Below, in pieces: positions 55,158 through 64,000 of a stretch of DNA of 64,000 nt. The stretch covers positions 3,661,039 to 3,725,038 of the forward strand of contig NZ_ARWB01000001.1 of NCBI RefSeq assembly GCF_000384475.1, in the 5' to 3' direction. The notes beneath the pieces were generated by a model. That model saw only the letters and a list, made by a program, of their open reading frames with translations. It searched no databases and had not been told where the DNA came from. How positions within the stretch are numbered: position 1 is the first letter of the stretch; each line of letters begins with the position of its first letter. Made by a program: the position numbers and the translations under genes. This stretch comes from Methylopila sp. M107 (GTDB lineage Bacteria; Pseudomonadota; Alphaproteobacteria; Rhizobiales; Methylopilaceae).

Positions 55158-55972
55158 GCGCGATGGTCTCGGCGCTGGTTCTCGCCGGACAGCGGGAAGG
55201 CGCGATCGATCCGCTCGCGGAAGCCTCCGGCCTGAAGTTCAAGGCGCTGGCGCCGGTCGCCGGTCGGCCGATGGCGCTGCATGTGCTGGGAAACCTCGCT
55301 GCGAACGAGCGCGTCGGCGAGATCATCGTCTCGATCAACGAGGGCTCTGGGCTCGAAGCGCTTCCCGAAGTCGCGGCGCTGATCGCGGCAGGACGCCTGC
55401 GGGTCGTGGCGTCGCGGAAAAACCTTGTCGACAGCGTCCTGACCGCGCTCGACGGCGCGGCGTTCCCGGTTTTGATCACCACCGCCGACAACGTGCTGAT
55501 GTCGACCGGCACGATCGAGGAGATCGACCGGCGCGCGCGCGCGGAAAAAGCCGACGTCGCGGTCGCCATGGCGCGACGCGAGGACGTTCTATCCGTGCAT
55601 GCGCACGGTCAGCGCAAGTTCTACAAATGCGCCTGCGGCGAGTATTCGAACTGCAACGCCTACTGGATCGGGTCGCCGAAGGCTCTCGGCCCCGCGGAAC
55701 TGTTTCGCTCCGGCGGGCAGTTCGTCAAATATCCGATGCGGGTGGTGAACGCCTTCGGGCTCGCGGGCCTCGTCGAGATCGTCCGCTTCCGCTTCGGCCT
55801 CAGCCGGCTCGACGCCAGCTTCCGGCGGCTGTCGAAGCGTTTCGGGCTGACGATCCGGGCCGTCGTCGTGAGCGACGGCGCCGCCGCGATCGACGTGGAC
55901 CACGAGCGCAGCCGGCTGGTCGCGGAAGAGGTTCTGCTCGCGCGTCGCGCGCCTTCGGCCAAGGCCGCCTGA
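55154..55972 (+). CDS. MobA-like nucleotidyltransferase
   Basis: 272 residues. N-terminal ALVLAGQREGAIDPLAEASGLKFKALAPVAGRPM is a MobA/IspD-like nucleotide-binding loop with a degenerate GG..R motif and the conserved Lys. LITTADNVLMS carries the metal-binding Asp, as in NTP-transferases. KYPMRVVNAFGLAGLVEIVRFR follows. Likely activates a sugar, alcohol or acid as an NMP/CMP/GMP derivative. Start is GTG 55154, overlapping the ATP-grasp gene, so translation is coupled. Confidence 0.78.
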   Translation: MSAMVSALVLAGQREGAIDPLAEASGLKFKALAPVAGRPMALHVLGNLAANERVGEIIVSINEGSGLEALPEVAALIAAGRLRVVASRKNLVDSVLTALDGAAFPVLITTADNVLMSTGTIEEIDRRARAEKADVAVAMARREDVLSVHAHGQRKFYKCACGEYSNCNAYWIGSPKALGPAELFRSGGQFVKYPMRVVNAFGLAGLVEIVRFRFGLSRLDASFRRLSKRFGLTIRAVVVSDGAAAIDVDHERSRLVAEEVLLARRAPSAKAA

Positions 55973-55977
55973 ACCCG

Positions 55978-57147
55978 ATGCTGACGCTGCGCGTCATCCC
56001 GCCTCGGCTGCTTCGGCCATCGGCCGAGCCCGAGCCGCGAGACCTCACGGCGCAGTATTTCGACCTGCTCTGGCGCCACTGGTCGACCGCCGACCGGGCG
56101 ATGGCGATGGCGCTCGCCTGCGGCGAGGCCGCGCGCACCGCGTTCCGGCGTCGCGAGGCCTGGCGGCATGGGTGGAACGCGGGCGAAGAAAACCTGTTCG
56201 AGCGCGCCCCCGACCGCGCCGCCCATCTCGGCATGGCGGCCCGAAAGGGCATGCACCGGCTGATCAATCCCGGAGCCTATCCGCTTGAAGCGAATCCGCT
56301 GAAGAACAAGCGCCTGTTCGCCGAACGCTGCGCCGTTGCGGGACTGCGCGTCCCGGCGTGTTTTTCGGGCGCGGAGGAGCTTCAGGACTGGCTGGCGGGA
56401 GAGAACGCCGTAATCGCGAAGCCCAATTTCGCCTCCAAGGGAGCAGGGATCGCGGGTTATCGTCGCCAAGAAGACGGATGGGTCTCGGGCGAGCTTCGCC
56501 TCACGACGAATGAGACCGTCAAAAGGCTTCGCGCAGGCCTCGCCGCGGGCGGTTTGTTGCAGCGGATGTGCGACACGCATCCGGACCTCGCCGTCGTGTC
56601 GCCATGCGCGCTGCCGACGCTCAGGATCATGACGGCGGTGAACGAGGTCGGCGCGATCGAGGTTTGCGGGCTGGTCATCCGGCTGAACGGCGGAGGCTCG
56701 CGCGCGGTCGACAATTTCAACGCCGGCAACATCGCGGCCGGGGTCGACCGCGACGGGCGCATCCGTTTCGGACTTCGCCGGGTCGGGTCGCGGCTCGAAC
56801 GTTTCGACCGGCACCCCGCCACCGGCGCTCGGCTGCGCGGCGTTCGGGTTCCGGACCTTGCGGCCGCACAGGCGCTGGCGGTCGAGGCGCACGAGGCGTT
56901 TCGCGACGGTTTTGCGGTCGTCGGCTGGGACATCGGGCTGTCGAGCGATGGGCCCGTGCTCGTCGAGGGCAATTGGAACCCCGGGCCGGACATCCTTCAG
57001 CTCGTCCAGAACCACGGCGTCGGCGACGGCCGGCTCGGCGAGATCTATCGCTTCCATCTCGCGCAGTTGCCCGCCGAAACATGGCGCGCCGCGCGGCCGG
57101 TCGAGCGCGACATCCGGCGGGCCGAGGGCGCCGAGCTCGCGGCGTAG
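55978..57147 (+). CDS. Sugar-transfer-type ATP-grasp protein
   Basis: 389 residues. An N-terminal helical part, then ATP-grasp: NPLKNKRLFAERCAVAGLRVPACF, ENAVIAKPNFASKGAGIAGY (Lys and glycine loop), LQRMCDTHPDLAVVSPCALPTLRIMTAVN, NFNAGNIAAGVD, VVGWDIGLSSDGPVLVEGNWNPGPDILQ (metal ligands). This fits the sugar-transfer-associated ATP-grasp family (PF14397). ATG 55978, five bases after the nucleotidyltransferase stop. Its ligase substrate is unknown. Confidence 0.78.
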   Translation: MLTLRVIPPRLLRPSAEPEPRDLTAQYFDLLWRHWSTADRAMAMALACGEAARTAFRRREAWRHGWNAGEENLFERAPDRAAHLGMAARKGMHRLINPGAYPLEANPLKNKRLFAERCAVAGLRVPACFSGAEELQDWLAGENAVIAKPNFASKGAGIAGYRRQEDGWVSGELRLTTNETVKRLRAGLAAGGLLQRMCDTHPDLAVVSPCALPTLRIMTAVNEVGAIEVCGLVIRLNGGGSRAVDNFNAGNIAAGVDRDGRIRFGLRRVGSRLERFDRHPATGARLRGVRVPDLAAAQALAVEAHEAFRDGFAVVGWDIGLSSDGPVLVEGNWNPGPDILQLVQNHGVGDGRLGEIYRFHLAQLPAETWRAARPVERDIRRAEGAELAA

Positions 57148-57161
57148 CCGGGCGGGCGCTC

Positions 57162-58184
57162 CTACTGCAGCCCTACGGGATCGACCGTGCCCGACGAGCA
57201 CCCCCGATCGGTCGGCGAGGCGCCGGCGATCAGGGTCGAGAGCGACGCGTCGTCTCCGACATGGCCGCTGAGGCCGATCGTCAGCTCGACGATGATCCGG
57301 CGATCGCCGTCGCGCTTGCAGGCGACCCGCACCCGATCTCCGGCTCCGGCCCCAAAGCCCTGATCGAAGGCGGCCCGGATGGCGTCCGCGCCGATCTCGC
57401 GACCGATATTGTCGGCGAACAGCTTTTGCACCGGCGACGCGTTGAGCTGACCGATCAGCGCGACCTCGCGGCGGAAATAGGCGTCGGCGGAGTTTTCGAA
57501 GAAGCAGGTCCCGTGCACCGTCCATTCATGGCGCTGCAGGTGCGACGCGACGCCGGGCATCGCCTTGGCGAGCGCGGCGCGCGTTTCGGGCGTGACGTCG
57601 GGCTCAGGCAGGTCTTCCCAGCGATGGGCCTTGTCGGCGGCGATGTCCTGCTTCGGAACGCCGCAATAGGCGTTGCTGCGCGGCTGCGGCCAGAGGCCGT
57701 GCAGGGAGAAGTGGGTCGCGTCGTATCGATCCGCCGTCTGCGAGACGCATTCGGTCTTGTCCGGCAGTCCCTCGCAGAACGCCGACAGCCAGCTGACCGC
57801 GAACACATAGGAGGGGCCGCCATCCCGGCTTGCGCCCGGCGACGTTGGAGAATTCGGACGCACGGCCGGTCTCGCGCCGTCCGGCGCTCCCGCGCCGTCG
57901 GAACCTGCGACGTCGCCGCAGTCGACCGTCACCCAGCGCTCCTGGGGGGTCGCGCCGTCGACGCTCACCCGATAATGCGTGGCGTCCGGTCTGTTCTTGG
58001 CGAGCAGGCGGTAGCTTCGGCCGGGCCCGAGCCGGACGTCGCCCGGGTTCGTCGCCTTTCGGATCGACTGCAGCGCCGGGCAGTCCTGCCGGGCGAGCAA
58101 CTGGCCCTGAAGCGGAACCTCCGCCCGCGCCGCGGCCGCGCCGAGGACAAAGAGGCCTGCCGCCAACACTGACCAGAGACGCAT
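57162..58184 (-). CDS. Ribonuclease T2 family secreted nuclease
   Basis: 340 residues. Signal peptide (LWSVLAAGLFVLGAAAARAE), an N-terminal region of about 120 residues with RLGPGRSYRLLAKNRPDATHYRV, then RNase T2: CAS1 FSLHGLWPQ (His162) and CAS2 RHEWTVHGTC (His219, Glu220, His224). Many Cys fit disulfides. A periplasmic/secreted nuclease for RNA scavenging. The extra N-terminal domain is not in the E. coli enzyme. ATG 58184 behind GGGAGGT. Converges with the ATP-grasp operon. Confidence 0.9.
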   Translation of the reverse strand: MRLWSVLAAGLFVLGAAAARAEVPLQGQLLARQDCPALQSIRKATNPGDVRLGPGRSYRLLAKNRPDATHYRVSVDGATPQERWVTVDCGDVAGSDGAGAPDGARPAVRPNSPTSPGASRDGGPSYVFAVSWLSAFCEGLPDKTECVSQTADRYDATHFSLHGLWPQPRSNAYCGVPKQDIAADKAHRWEDLPEPDVTPETRAALAKAMPGVASHLQRHEWTVHGTCFFENSADAYFRREVALIGQLNASPVQKLFADNIGREIGADAIRAAFDQGFGAGAGDRVRVACKRDGDRRIIVELTIGLSGHVGDDASLSTLIAGASPTDRGCSSGTVDPVGLQ

Positions 58185-58346
58185 GATCGGACCTCCCGAG
58201 GCGACGCCGTTATGGCTCCCGAGGCGTGGCGGGACGAGCCATACTTCCGGCGCGCCGCGCTCGGCGCCCTTGCGGCGCGAGCCCAAGACGCGTATATCGC
58301 GGTCCATTCACTGACATCGTCGATTGGTTCAGATCGAACCTTTCGA

Positions 58347-58370
58347 GGGTGGGTCCGCAAGGGCCCGCCC
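58347..58370 (+). promoter_or_regulatory. GCAA-loop hairpin in the rimP-nusA leader
   Basis: Stem GGGTGGGTCC (58347-58356), loop GCAA, GGGCCCGCCC (58361-58370): ten pairs, two of them G-U, closed by a GNRA-type tetraloop. It lies 32 bases before the rimP ATG, with no T run, so it may be an RNA leader element or autoregulatory site. Confidence 0.4.
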
Positions 58371-58402
58371 CAAAATCGTTATAGCTACGCTTCAAGGACC
58401 GA

Positions 58403-59086
58403 ATGGCCGACGGCATCACGCTCGACATCGACAGCCAGCTCGACGAACCCCGTCTCGTGACCGAGGCCGGGGTCGACGCGCGCGTCGCCGCGATCGTCGC
58501 GCCGACGCTGCTCGATCTCGGCTTCCGGCTGGTGCGCGTGAAGAGTTCGGGCCGCGACGGCTATACGCTGCAGATCATGGTCGAGCGCGCCGACGGCACG
58601 TTCACGGTCGAGGATTGCGAGACCGCTTCCAAGGCGATCTCGCCGGTGCTCGACGTCGAGGATCCGATCTCGCGCGCCTACCATCTCGAACTGTCTTCGC
58701 CCGGCATCGACCGGCCTCTGGTCCGCGTCTCCGATTTCGCGCGCTGGGCCGGCCATCTCTGCAAGGTCGAGATGGAGGTTCCGGTCGACGGGCGGAAGCG
58801 GTTCAAGGGCACGCTCGAAGGCGTCGAGGGCGATCTCGCTCTGTTGCGGCTCGACGACGCCGCCAAGGGCGGCGAGCCGCGCGCGAAGCTGCCGATCGGC
58901 GACATCGGCGAGGCCCGGCTGATCCTGACGGACGAGCTGATCCGCGAAGCGCTTCGGCGCGCCAAGGCCGCCGGCCGCGCGCCGGACGATTCCGACGAAG
59001 GCCCTGCGAATGACGACGGCCCGGCCGTCGCGCAGGGAGAGACGACCAGTGCGACCGGCCCCAAGGCCGGCGCAAAACGGAGGTGA
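58403..59086 (+). CDS. rimP: Ribosome maturation factor RimP
   Basis: 227 residues. Needed for 30S subunit maturation. [42 protein letters not shown] and [16 protein letters not shown] are the family motifs; a C-terminal acidic tail of about 40 residues follows the SH3-like domain. First gene of rimP-nusA-ylxR-infB. ATG 58403. Confidence 0.95.
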   Translation: MADGITLDIDSQLDEPRLVTEAGVDARVAAIVAPTLLDLGFRLVRVKSSGRDGYTLQIMVERADGTFTVEDCETASKAISPVLDVEDPISRAYHLELSSPGIDRPLVRVSDFARWAGHLCKVEMEVPVDGRKRFKGTLEGVEGDLALLRLDDAAKGGEPRAKLPIGDIGEARLILTDELIREALRRAKAAGRAPDDSDEGPANDDGPAVAQGETTSATGPKAGAKRR

Positions 59087-59091
59087 CGCAG

Positions 59092-60708
59092 ATGGCGGTC
59101 AGCGCCAACCGGCTCGAGCTGTTGCAGATCGCGGAAGCGGTCGCCCGCGAGAAGGTGATCGACAAGTCGATCGTGCTCGAGGCGATGGAGGACGCGATCC
59201 AGAAGGCCGCGCGCTCGCGCTACGGCCTGGAGACGGAGATCCGCGCCGAGATCAACCCGAAGTCGGGCGAAATCCGGCTGTCGCGGCTGATGCTGGTCGT
59301 CGACCTGGTCGACAACGACAATATTGAGATCGCGGTCGAAGCCGCGCGCAAGAAGAACCCGGCCGCGCAGGCCGGCGACTTCATCGCCGAGACGCTTCCT
59401 CCCTTCGACTTCGGCCGCATCGCGGCGCAGTCGGCCAAGCAGGTGATCGTTCAGAAGGTGCGCGACGCCGAGCGCGACCGTCAGTACCAGGAATACAAGG
59501 ACCGCATCGGCGACATCGTGAACGGGCTCGTGAAGCGCGTCGAATACGGCAACGTGGTCGTGGACCTCGGTCGCGGCGAGGCGATCGTCCGTCGCGACGA
59601 GCTGCTGCCGCGCGAGCTGTTCCGCGTCGGCGACCGTGTCCGCGCCTTCGTCTACGACGTCCGCCGCGAGCCGCGCGGACCGCAGATCTTCCTGTCGCGC
59701 ACCCATCCGCAGTTCATGGCGAAGCTGTTCGCCCAGGAAGTGCCGGAGATCTATGACGGCGTGATCGAGATCAAGGCGGTCGCCCGCGACCCCGGCTCGC
59801 GCGCCAAGATCGCGGTGATCTCGCGGGATTCGTCGATCGATCCGGTCGGCGCCTGCGTCGGCATGCGCGGTTCGCGCGTGCAGGCCGTCGTGCAGGAGCT
59901 GCAGGGCGAGAAGATCGACATCATCCCGTGGAGCCAGGACGCCGCGACGTTCATCGTCAATGCGCTGCAGCCGGCCCAGGTGGTCAAGGTCGTGCTCGAC
60001 GAGGATTCGGCCAAGATCGAGGTCGTCGTGCCGGACGACCAGCTGTCGCTCGCCATCGGCCGTCGCGGCCAGAACGTGCGGCTCGCCTCCCAGCTCACCG
60101 GCTGGGACATCGACATCCTGACCGAAGCTGAGGAAAGCGAGCGCCGTCAGAAAGAGTTCGTCTCGCGTTCGAACCTCTTCATGGAGGCGCTCGACGTCGA
60201 CGAGACGCTCGGCCAGCTGCTCGCGGCGGAAGGCTTCACCTCGGTCGAGGAGCTCGCTTACGTCGAGATCGCCGAACTCGCCCAGATCGAAGGCTTCGAC
60301 GAGGACATGGCGGCCGAGATCCAGAACCGCGCCGTCGACCACATGGCCCGCATCGAGGCCGAGCACGACATGAAGCGCCGCGAGTTCGGCGTGCTGGACG
60401 AGCTCAAGGAAGTTCCTGGCGTCACCACGGCGATGCTGGTCGCGTTCGGCGAGAACGACATCAAGTCGGTCGAGGACCTCGCGGGCTGCGCCACCGACGA
60501 TCTCGTCGGTTGGATCGACCGCTCGGGTCCCGAGGCGCGCCGCGAGGCGGGCGCTCTCGACGGCTTCGAGATCAGCCGCGACGAGGCCGAAAGCCTCATC
60601 ATGCAGGCGCGCGTCAAGGCCGGCTGGATCACCGAGGCGGACCTCGTGAAGCCGGAGCCCGAACAGGAAGAAGGCGAGGCCGTCGAGGCCGAGCCGGCGC
60701 GCGCGTGA
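59092..60708 (+). CDS. nusA: Transcription termination/antitermination factor NusA
   Basis: 538 residues. N-terminal RNAP-binding domain ([38 protein letters not shown]), S1 domain, two KH domains ([15 protein letters not shown] and [16 protein letters not shown]), and two C-terminal helix-hairpin-helix repeats, typical of proteobacteria. ATG 59092 is 8 bases after GGAGG; a GTG at 59083 overlaps that site and is rejected. Ends in an acidic tail. Confidence 0.96.
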   Translation: MAVSANRLELLQIAEAVAREKVIDKSIVLEAMEDAIQKAARSRYGLETEIRAEINPKSGEIRLSRLMLVVDLVDNDNIEIAVEAARKKNPAAQAGDFIAETLPPFDFGRIAAQSAKQVIVQKVRDAERDRQYQEYKDRIGDIVNGLVKRVEYGNVVVDLGRGEAIVRRDELLPRELFRVGDRVRAFVYDVRREPRGPQIFLSRTHPQFMAKLFAQEVPEIYDGVIEIKAVARDPGSRAKIAVISRDSSIDPVGACVGMRGSRVQAVVQELQGEKIDIIPWSQDAATFIVNALQPAQVVKVVLDEDSAKIEVVVPDDQLSLAIGRRGQNVRLASQLTGWDIDILTEAEESERRQKEFVSRSNLFMEALDVDETLGQLLAAEGFTSVEELAYVEIAELAQIEGFDEDMAAEIQNRAVDHMARIEAEHDMKRREFGVLDELKEVPGVTTAMLVAFGENDIKSVEDLAGCATDDLVGWIDRSGPEARREAGALDGFEISRDEAESLIMQARVKAGWITEADLVKPEPEQEEGEAVEAEPARA

Positions 60709-60783
60709 GCGCGCGGGATTACGCAATACGCTTAGGAAACGAGGACAGGACAACTGACCGCGGACGCGACGATCTCAGCCCTC

Positions 60784-61533
60784 ATGCCGTCGCCGGAGTT
60801 TTCCGGCGATGCGGGCTCGCGCGCGTCCGGCGTACAGGATGACCTGCGCGACGATCGCAAGGCGCCCGAGCGCACCTGCGTCGCGACCCGCGAGGTTCGC
60901 CCCGCCGACGAGCTGATCCGCTTCGTCCGCGCGCCGGACGGGACCGTTGTTCCGGACCTGAAGCGCGCGCTCCCGGGCCGCGGCGTCTGGGTGACCGCGA
61001 CCGCGGACTCGGTCCGGCTTGCGGTGAAGAGGAAAGCGTTCGCGCGCGGCTTCAAGGGCGCGGCGAACGCCGCTCCAGACCTCGACGCGCAGGTTGCGGA
61101 GCTTCTCCTTAAGCAGACGCTCGCGATGCTCGGCTTCGTCAACAAGGCGGGCCTTGCGGTCGCGGGCTTCTCCAAGGTCGAGTCCGCGCTCGCCGAGGGC
61201 CGGGTCGCGGGCCTCGTCCATGCGAGCGACGCGGCCGACGACGGAGTCCGCAAGGTTTCTCAAGCCGCGCGCCGGCACGGCCAGGATGGCGTCGCTTCGG
61301 TGCGCCTGTTTTCCGGCGAGCAATTGGACTTGGCGTTGGGGCGGTCGAATGTGGTACACGCTGCGGTGCTCGTAGGCCCCGTCAGCGCCGCCTTTCTCGC
61401 GCGATGCGACGCATATGCGCGCTACCTAGGCATGGACCGGACAGGTCCAGACGATGGGCCCGGTCAAGCGGATGACGCTCGACCGTCGAACGAAGGTTCG
61501 GGCGACAGGCCCGCAGAAACGGACAGGGCATGA
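60784..61533 (+). CDS. YlxR/DUF448 RNA-binding protein with L7Ae-like half
   Basis: 249 residues. The YlxR domain begins at [25 protein letters not shown] and includes GRGVWVTA. The second half is L7Ae-like ([30 protein letters not shown]...HASDAADD). Nucleoid- or RNA-binding regulator conserved between nusA and infB. The ATG at 60784 has no Shine-Dalgarno; an in-frame CTG at 60754 has GAGG nine bases upstream and could be the true start. A perfect hairpin follows the ATG (60790-60809). Its stop overlaps infB. Confidence 0.9.
   Translation: MPSPEFSGDAGSRASGVQDDLRDDRKAPERTCVATREVRPADELIRFVRAPDGTVVPDLKRALPGRGVWVTATADSVRLAVKRKAFARGFKGAANAAPDLDAQVAELLLKQTLAMLGFVNKAGLAVAGFSKVESALAEGRVAGLVHASDAADDGVRKVSQAARRHGQDGVASVRLFSGEQLDLALGRSNVVHAAVLVGPVSAAFLARCDAYARYLGMDRTGPDDGPGQADDARPSNEGSGDRPAETDRA
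60790..60809 (+). promoter_or_regulatory. Hairpin just after the ylxR ATG
   Basis: TCGCCGGA-GTTT-TCCGGCGA, a perfect eight-base-pair stem beginning four bases after the ATG. It might impede translation from the ATG, or be a chance palindrome in GC-rich coding DNA. Confidence 0.3.
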
Positions 61534-64000
61534 CGGACACGAAGAATCCCGGCGACAAGACGCTGACCGCGACCCCGAAGACGCTCACGCTGAAGCGATC
61601 CTCGGAGTCCGGGATGGTGCGCCAGAGCTTCAGCCACGGGCGCACCAACGCCGTGGTGGTGGAGAAGGTGAAGCGCCGCGTGCTCGGGCCCGGCGACAAG
61701 CCGGCGCCCGCGCCGACGATCGCGCCCGCGCCGCGGCCGGCCGCCCCTGCGGCTCCGGCGGCGCCCGCAGCTCCTGTCGCGACCGCGGCTCCGGCGGCTC
61801 GCCCGGCCGCGCCCGCGGCGCCCGCCCGGCCAACGCCGCCGGCGCGCCCCGCGAACAGCGGCATGGTGCTGCGCACGCTGACCAATGACGAGATGGGCGC
61901 CCGCGCTCAGGCGCTCGCCGGCGCCAAGGAGCGCGAGGCGCAGGATCGCCAGCGCTCCGAGCAGGAGGCCCGCGCCCGCATCATCCGCGAGGCGAACGAG
62001 GAGCGTGAGCGTCTCGCGGCGGAAGCCCGCAAGCGCGAGGAAGACGCGCGCCGCGCCCAGGAGGAAGAGGCCAAGCGCCGCGCCGCCGCTGAAGCTGCGA
62101 AGCGGTTCGGCGAGGAGGCGACCGCCGCCGGCCAGGCGCACGCCGCCGCCGCCGCCGAACGCGCCGCCGCAATCGCCGCAGCGACCCCCCGCGCGCCGGA
62201 GCGCGCGCCGTCCGAGCGCCCGAGTTCCCCGAGCTCGCCGAGCTCCGCGCCGCGTCGCCCCGCCGGCGCGCCGTCGCCGACCTTCCGCCGCCCGATGGCG
62301 GCGCCCGAATCCGAGGAGCCGACGCGTCCCGTCCGCCGTCCCGGCGGCGGAGCCCCGGTGCGTCCCACGACGCCGGCCAAGCCCGAGCGCACCGCGCGGG
62401 CCGCGGCCCCGAAGGACCGCACGCGCCTCACCATCACGACCGCGACCGGCGCGACCGGCGAGGATCGCACGCGCTCCGTCGCGTCCTACCGTCGCCGCGT
62501 CCAGCGCATGTCGGGCAAGGGCCATCAGGAGCCCAAAGAGAAGCTCGCCCGTGAGGTGGTCGTGCCTGAGACCATTACGGTCCAGGAGCTCGCCAACCGC
62601 ATGTCGGAGCGCGCCGTCGACGTCACCCGCCTGCTGATGAAGCAGGGCGTGATGAAGAAGATCACCGACCTGATCGACGCCGACACCGCCCAGCTGATCG
62701 CCGAGGAACTCGGCCACACGGTCCGCCGCGTGGCGGAGTCCGACGTCGAGGAAGGTCTGTTCAACGCTCCTGACGACGAGGGCGCGGCGCAGACGCGTCC
62801 GCCTGTCGTGACCATCATGGGCCATGTCGACCACGGCAAGACGTCGCTGCTCGACGCGATCCGGAACACCAAGGTCGTGAAGGGCGAGGCCGGCGGCATC
62901 ACCCAGCACATCGGCGCCTATCAGGTGGAGTCGCCGCTCGGCGGCCTGATCACCTTCATCGACACGCCGGGCCACGCTGCCTTCACGGCGATGCGTCAGC
63001 GCGGCGCGCAGTCGACCGACATCGTGGTTCTGGTCGTCGCGGCCGATGACGGCGTCATGCCGCAGACGGCTGAGGCGATCAATCACGCCCGCGCGGCCGG
63101 CGTGCCGATCATCGTGGCGATCAACAAGATCGACAAGCCGGAAGCCAAGCCCGACAAGGTGCGCAGCGAGCTGCTGCAGTACGAGATCCAGACCGAAAGC
63201 CTCGGCGGCGAAACCATCGAAGTCGAGGTCTCGGCCAAGACGGGCGAGAATCTGGACAAGCTGCTCGAGCTCATCCAGCTGCAGGCCGAAATCCTCGACC
63301 TCAAGGCGAACCCCGATCGCACCGCCGAGGGCATCGTGGTCGAAGCCAAGCTCGATCGCGGCCGCGGCCCGGTCGCGACTGTGCTGGTCCAGCGCGGCAC
63401 CCTGCGCCAGGGCGACATCGTCGTCGCCGGCTCCGAATGGGGCCGGGTGCGCATGCTCGTGAACGACAAGGGCGCTTCCGTCGCGGAAGCCGGTCCCTCG
63501 ACTCCGGTCGAGATCCTCGGTTTCAGCGGCGCGCCGGATGCCGGCGACCGCCTCGCGGTGGTCGATAGCGAAGCCCGCGCCCGGGAAATCGCCGAGTATC
63601 GCACGCGTCAGAGGCGCGAGCAGGCGGCCGCCCGCTCCACGGTCCGCGTCAGCGGGCTCGAGGAGATGATGTCGCAGATCAAGGTGGCCGGGAAAAAGGA
63701 ATTCCCGCTCGTCATCAAGGGCGACGTGCAGGGCTCGGTCGAGGCGATCGTCCAGGCTCTTGAGAAGGTCGGCAACGACGAGGTCGGCGTGCGCGTGCTG
63801 CTGTCGGGCGCCGGCGGCGTCACCGAGAGCGACGTGATCCTGGCTGCGGCCTCGAACGCCGTCGTGCTCGGCTTCAACGTCCGCGCGCTCAAGGACGCGA
63901 CCGCCGCTGCCGCGCGGTCGGGCACCGAGATCCGCTACTACAACATCATCTATGACCTCGTGGACGACATTAAGTCGGCGATGTCCGGGATGCTGTCGCC
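61530..64000 (+). CDS. infB: Translation initiation factor IF-2 (3' end missing)
   Basis: 823 visible residues, no stop before the window end. The N-terminal region has an Ala/Pro-rich stretch (about 60-115) and a long charged helix of Arg/Glu/Ala repeats (about 130-215), typical of alphaproteobacterial IF-2. The G domain has GHVDHGKT at 431-438, DTPGHAAF and NKID; domains II and III follow ([10 protein letters not shown] near the end). The GTPase places initiator tRNA on the ribosome. ATG at 61530 overlaps the ylxR stop. The open antisense frame is a shadow. Confidence 0.97.
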   Translation, partial: MTDTKNPGDKTLTATPKTLTLKRSSESGMVRQSFSHGRTNAVVVEKVKRRVLGPGDKPAPAPTIAPAPRPAAPAAPAAPAAPVATAAPAARPAAPAAPARPTPPARPANSGMVLRTLTNDEMGARAQALAGAKEREAQDRQRSEQEARARIIREANEERERLAAEARKREEDARRAQEEEAKRRAAAEAAKRFGEEATAAGQAHAAAAAERAAAIAAATPRAPERAPSERPSSPSSPSSAPRRPAGAPSPTFRRPMAAPESEEPTRPVRRPGGGAPVRPTTPAKPERTARAAAPKDRTRLTITTATGATGEDRTRSVASYRRRVQRMSGKGHQEPKEKLAREVVVPETITVQELANRMSERAVDVTRLLMKQGVMKKITDLIDADTAQLIAEELGHTVRRVAESDVEEGLFNAPDDEGAAQTRPPVVTIMGHVDHGKTSLLDAIRNTKVVKGEAGGITQHIGAYQVESPLGGLITFIDTPGHAAFTAMRQRGAQSTDIVVLVVAADDGVMPQTAEAINHARAAGVPIIVAINKIDKPEAKPDKVRSELLQYEIQTESLGGETIEVEVSAKTGENLDKLLELIQLQAEILDLKANPDRTAEGIVVEAKLDRGRGPVATVLVQRGTLRQGDIVVAGSEWGRVRMLVNDKGASVAEAGPSTPVEILGFSGAPDAGDRLAVVDSEARAREIAEYRTRQRREQAAARSTVRVSGLEEMMSQIKVAGKKEFPLVIKGDVQGSVEAIVQALEKVGNDEVGVRVLLSGAGGVTESDVILAAASNAVVLGFNVRALKDATAAAARSGTEIRYYNIIYDLVDDIKSAMSGMLS

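Noticed and set aside
59083-59092. GTG start for nusA three codons earlier
   Set aside because: It overlaps its own would-be Shine-Dalgarno; ATG 59092 has GGAGG at eight bases.
61464-63086. 540-codon minus-strand frame over infB
   Set aside because: Antisense to IF-2, whose motifs and frame are certain. High GC removes stop codons from the opposite strand.

Overview
The window is a GC-rich, densely packed chromosomal segment from an alphaproteobacterium, almost certainly of the order Hyphomicrobiales (Rhizobiales). Three things point there. The gene orders corC-lnt-PraR-type regulator-metK-trmB, tlpA/argH/lptM/lysA/DUF4175 and rimP-nusA-ylxR-infB are typical of that order. The proteins belong to families common there (IalB-like, DUF1194, DUF2259, PraR-like, ELM1-like). 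Promoter-like sequences resemble EcfG and CtrA sites. A 137-residue DHFR-like protein of the size of dihydromethanopterin reductase, a cyanase and a dimethylglycine-dehydrogenase-type enzyme would suit a methylotrophic relative (Methylopila/Hansschlegelia-like), but that is inference. No rRNA, tRNA, CRISPR array, prophage or transposase was found.

Layout. 1-4.3 kb: end of a betaine/choline-type ABC importer, a choline-kinase-like protein and a dimethylglycine-dehydrogenase-like flavoprotein. 4.4-6.6 kb: a phospholipase-D/cardiolipin-synthase-like enzyme and an EEP-family hydrolase. 6.8-8.0 kb: cyanase, a 56-residue GcrA-like mini protein and a MAPEG protein. 8.0-10.1 kb: dapE and dapD (lysine/diaminopimelate). 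10.4-14.7 kb: pyrimidine/nucleoside salvage (cdd, deoA, deoB, upp) with a small secreted protein gene in the middle. 14.9-19.1 kb: DUF1194, fmt-truA, an IalB-like protein and an ECF sigma factor behind an EcfG-like promoter. 19.2-27.0 kb: quinone oxidoreductase, tlpA, argH, lptM, lysA and a large glutamine-rich membrane protein. 27.0-30.4 kb: a VapC/Phd-type toxin-antitoxin pair, gamma-glutamyltransferase and a TadD-like TPR lipoprotein. 30.4-33.5 kb: an EmrAB-type efflux pair with two palindromic operators. 34.5-37.3 kb: an ExbB-ExbD-TonB operon led by a small secreted protein. 37.4-45.7 kb: trmB, metK, PraR-like regulator, lnt, corC, ybeY, phoH and miaB on the minus strand. 45.9-50.8 kb: YcxB-like, DUF2259 and FUSC proteins and three consecutive coiled-coil genes, the first crescentin-like. 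51.1-52.6 kb: DHFR/DmrA-like, CDF transporter and a GlcG/HbpS-like protein. 53.0-57.1 kb: a compact operon of an ELM1-family protein, an ATP-grasp ligase, a nucleotidyltransferase and a second, sugar-transfer-type ATP-grasp enzyme. 57.2-64 kb: RNase T2, then rimP-nusA-ylxR-infB, cut off at the window end.

Two families of imperfect palindromic repeats occupy most of the larger intergenic gaps. Family A has arms of the type GTCATGCCC...GGGCATGAC (seven copies). Family B has arms of the type CCCCTCTCCC...GGGAGAGGGG (five copies). Two family A copies read open into the following gene and help fix the true starts of dapE and the ELM1-family gene.

The most interesting items are the four-gene ELM1/ATP-grasp/nucleotidyltransferase operon next to a possible dihydromethanopterin reductase, the three-gene coiled-coil cluster, a pair of TetR-type operators with no regulator gene nearby, and two genes whose membrane or signal segment lies upstream of any ATG/GTG/TTG but behind a well placed Shine-Dalgarno and an ATC codon.
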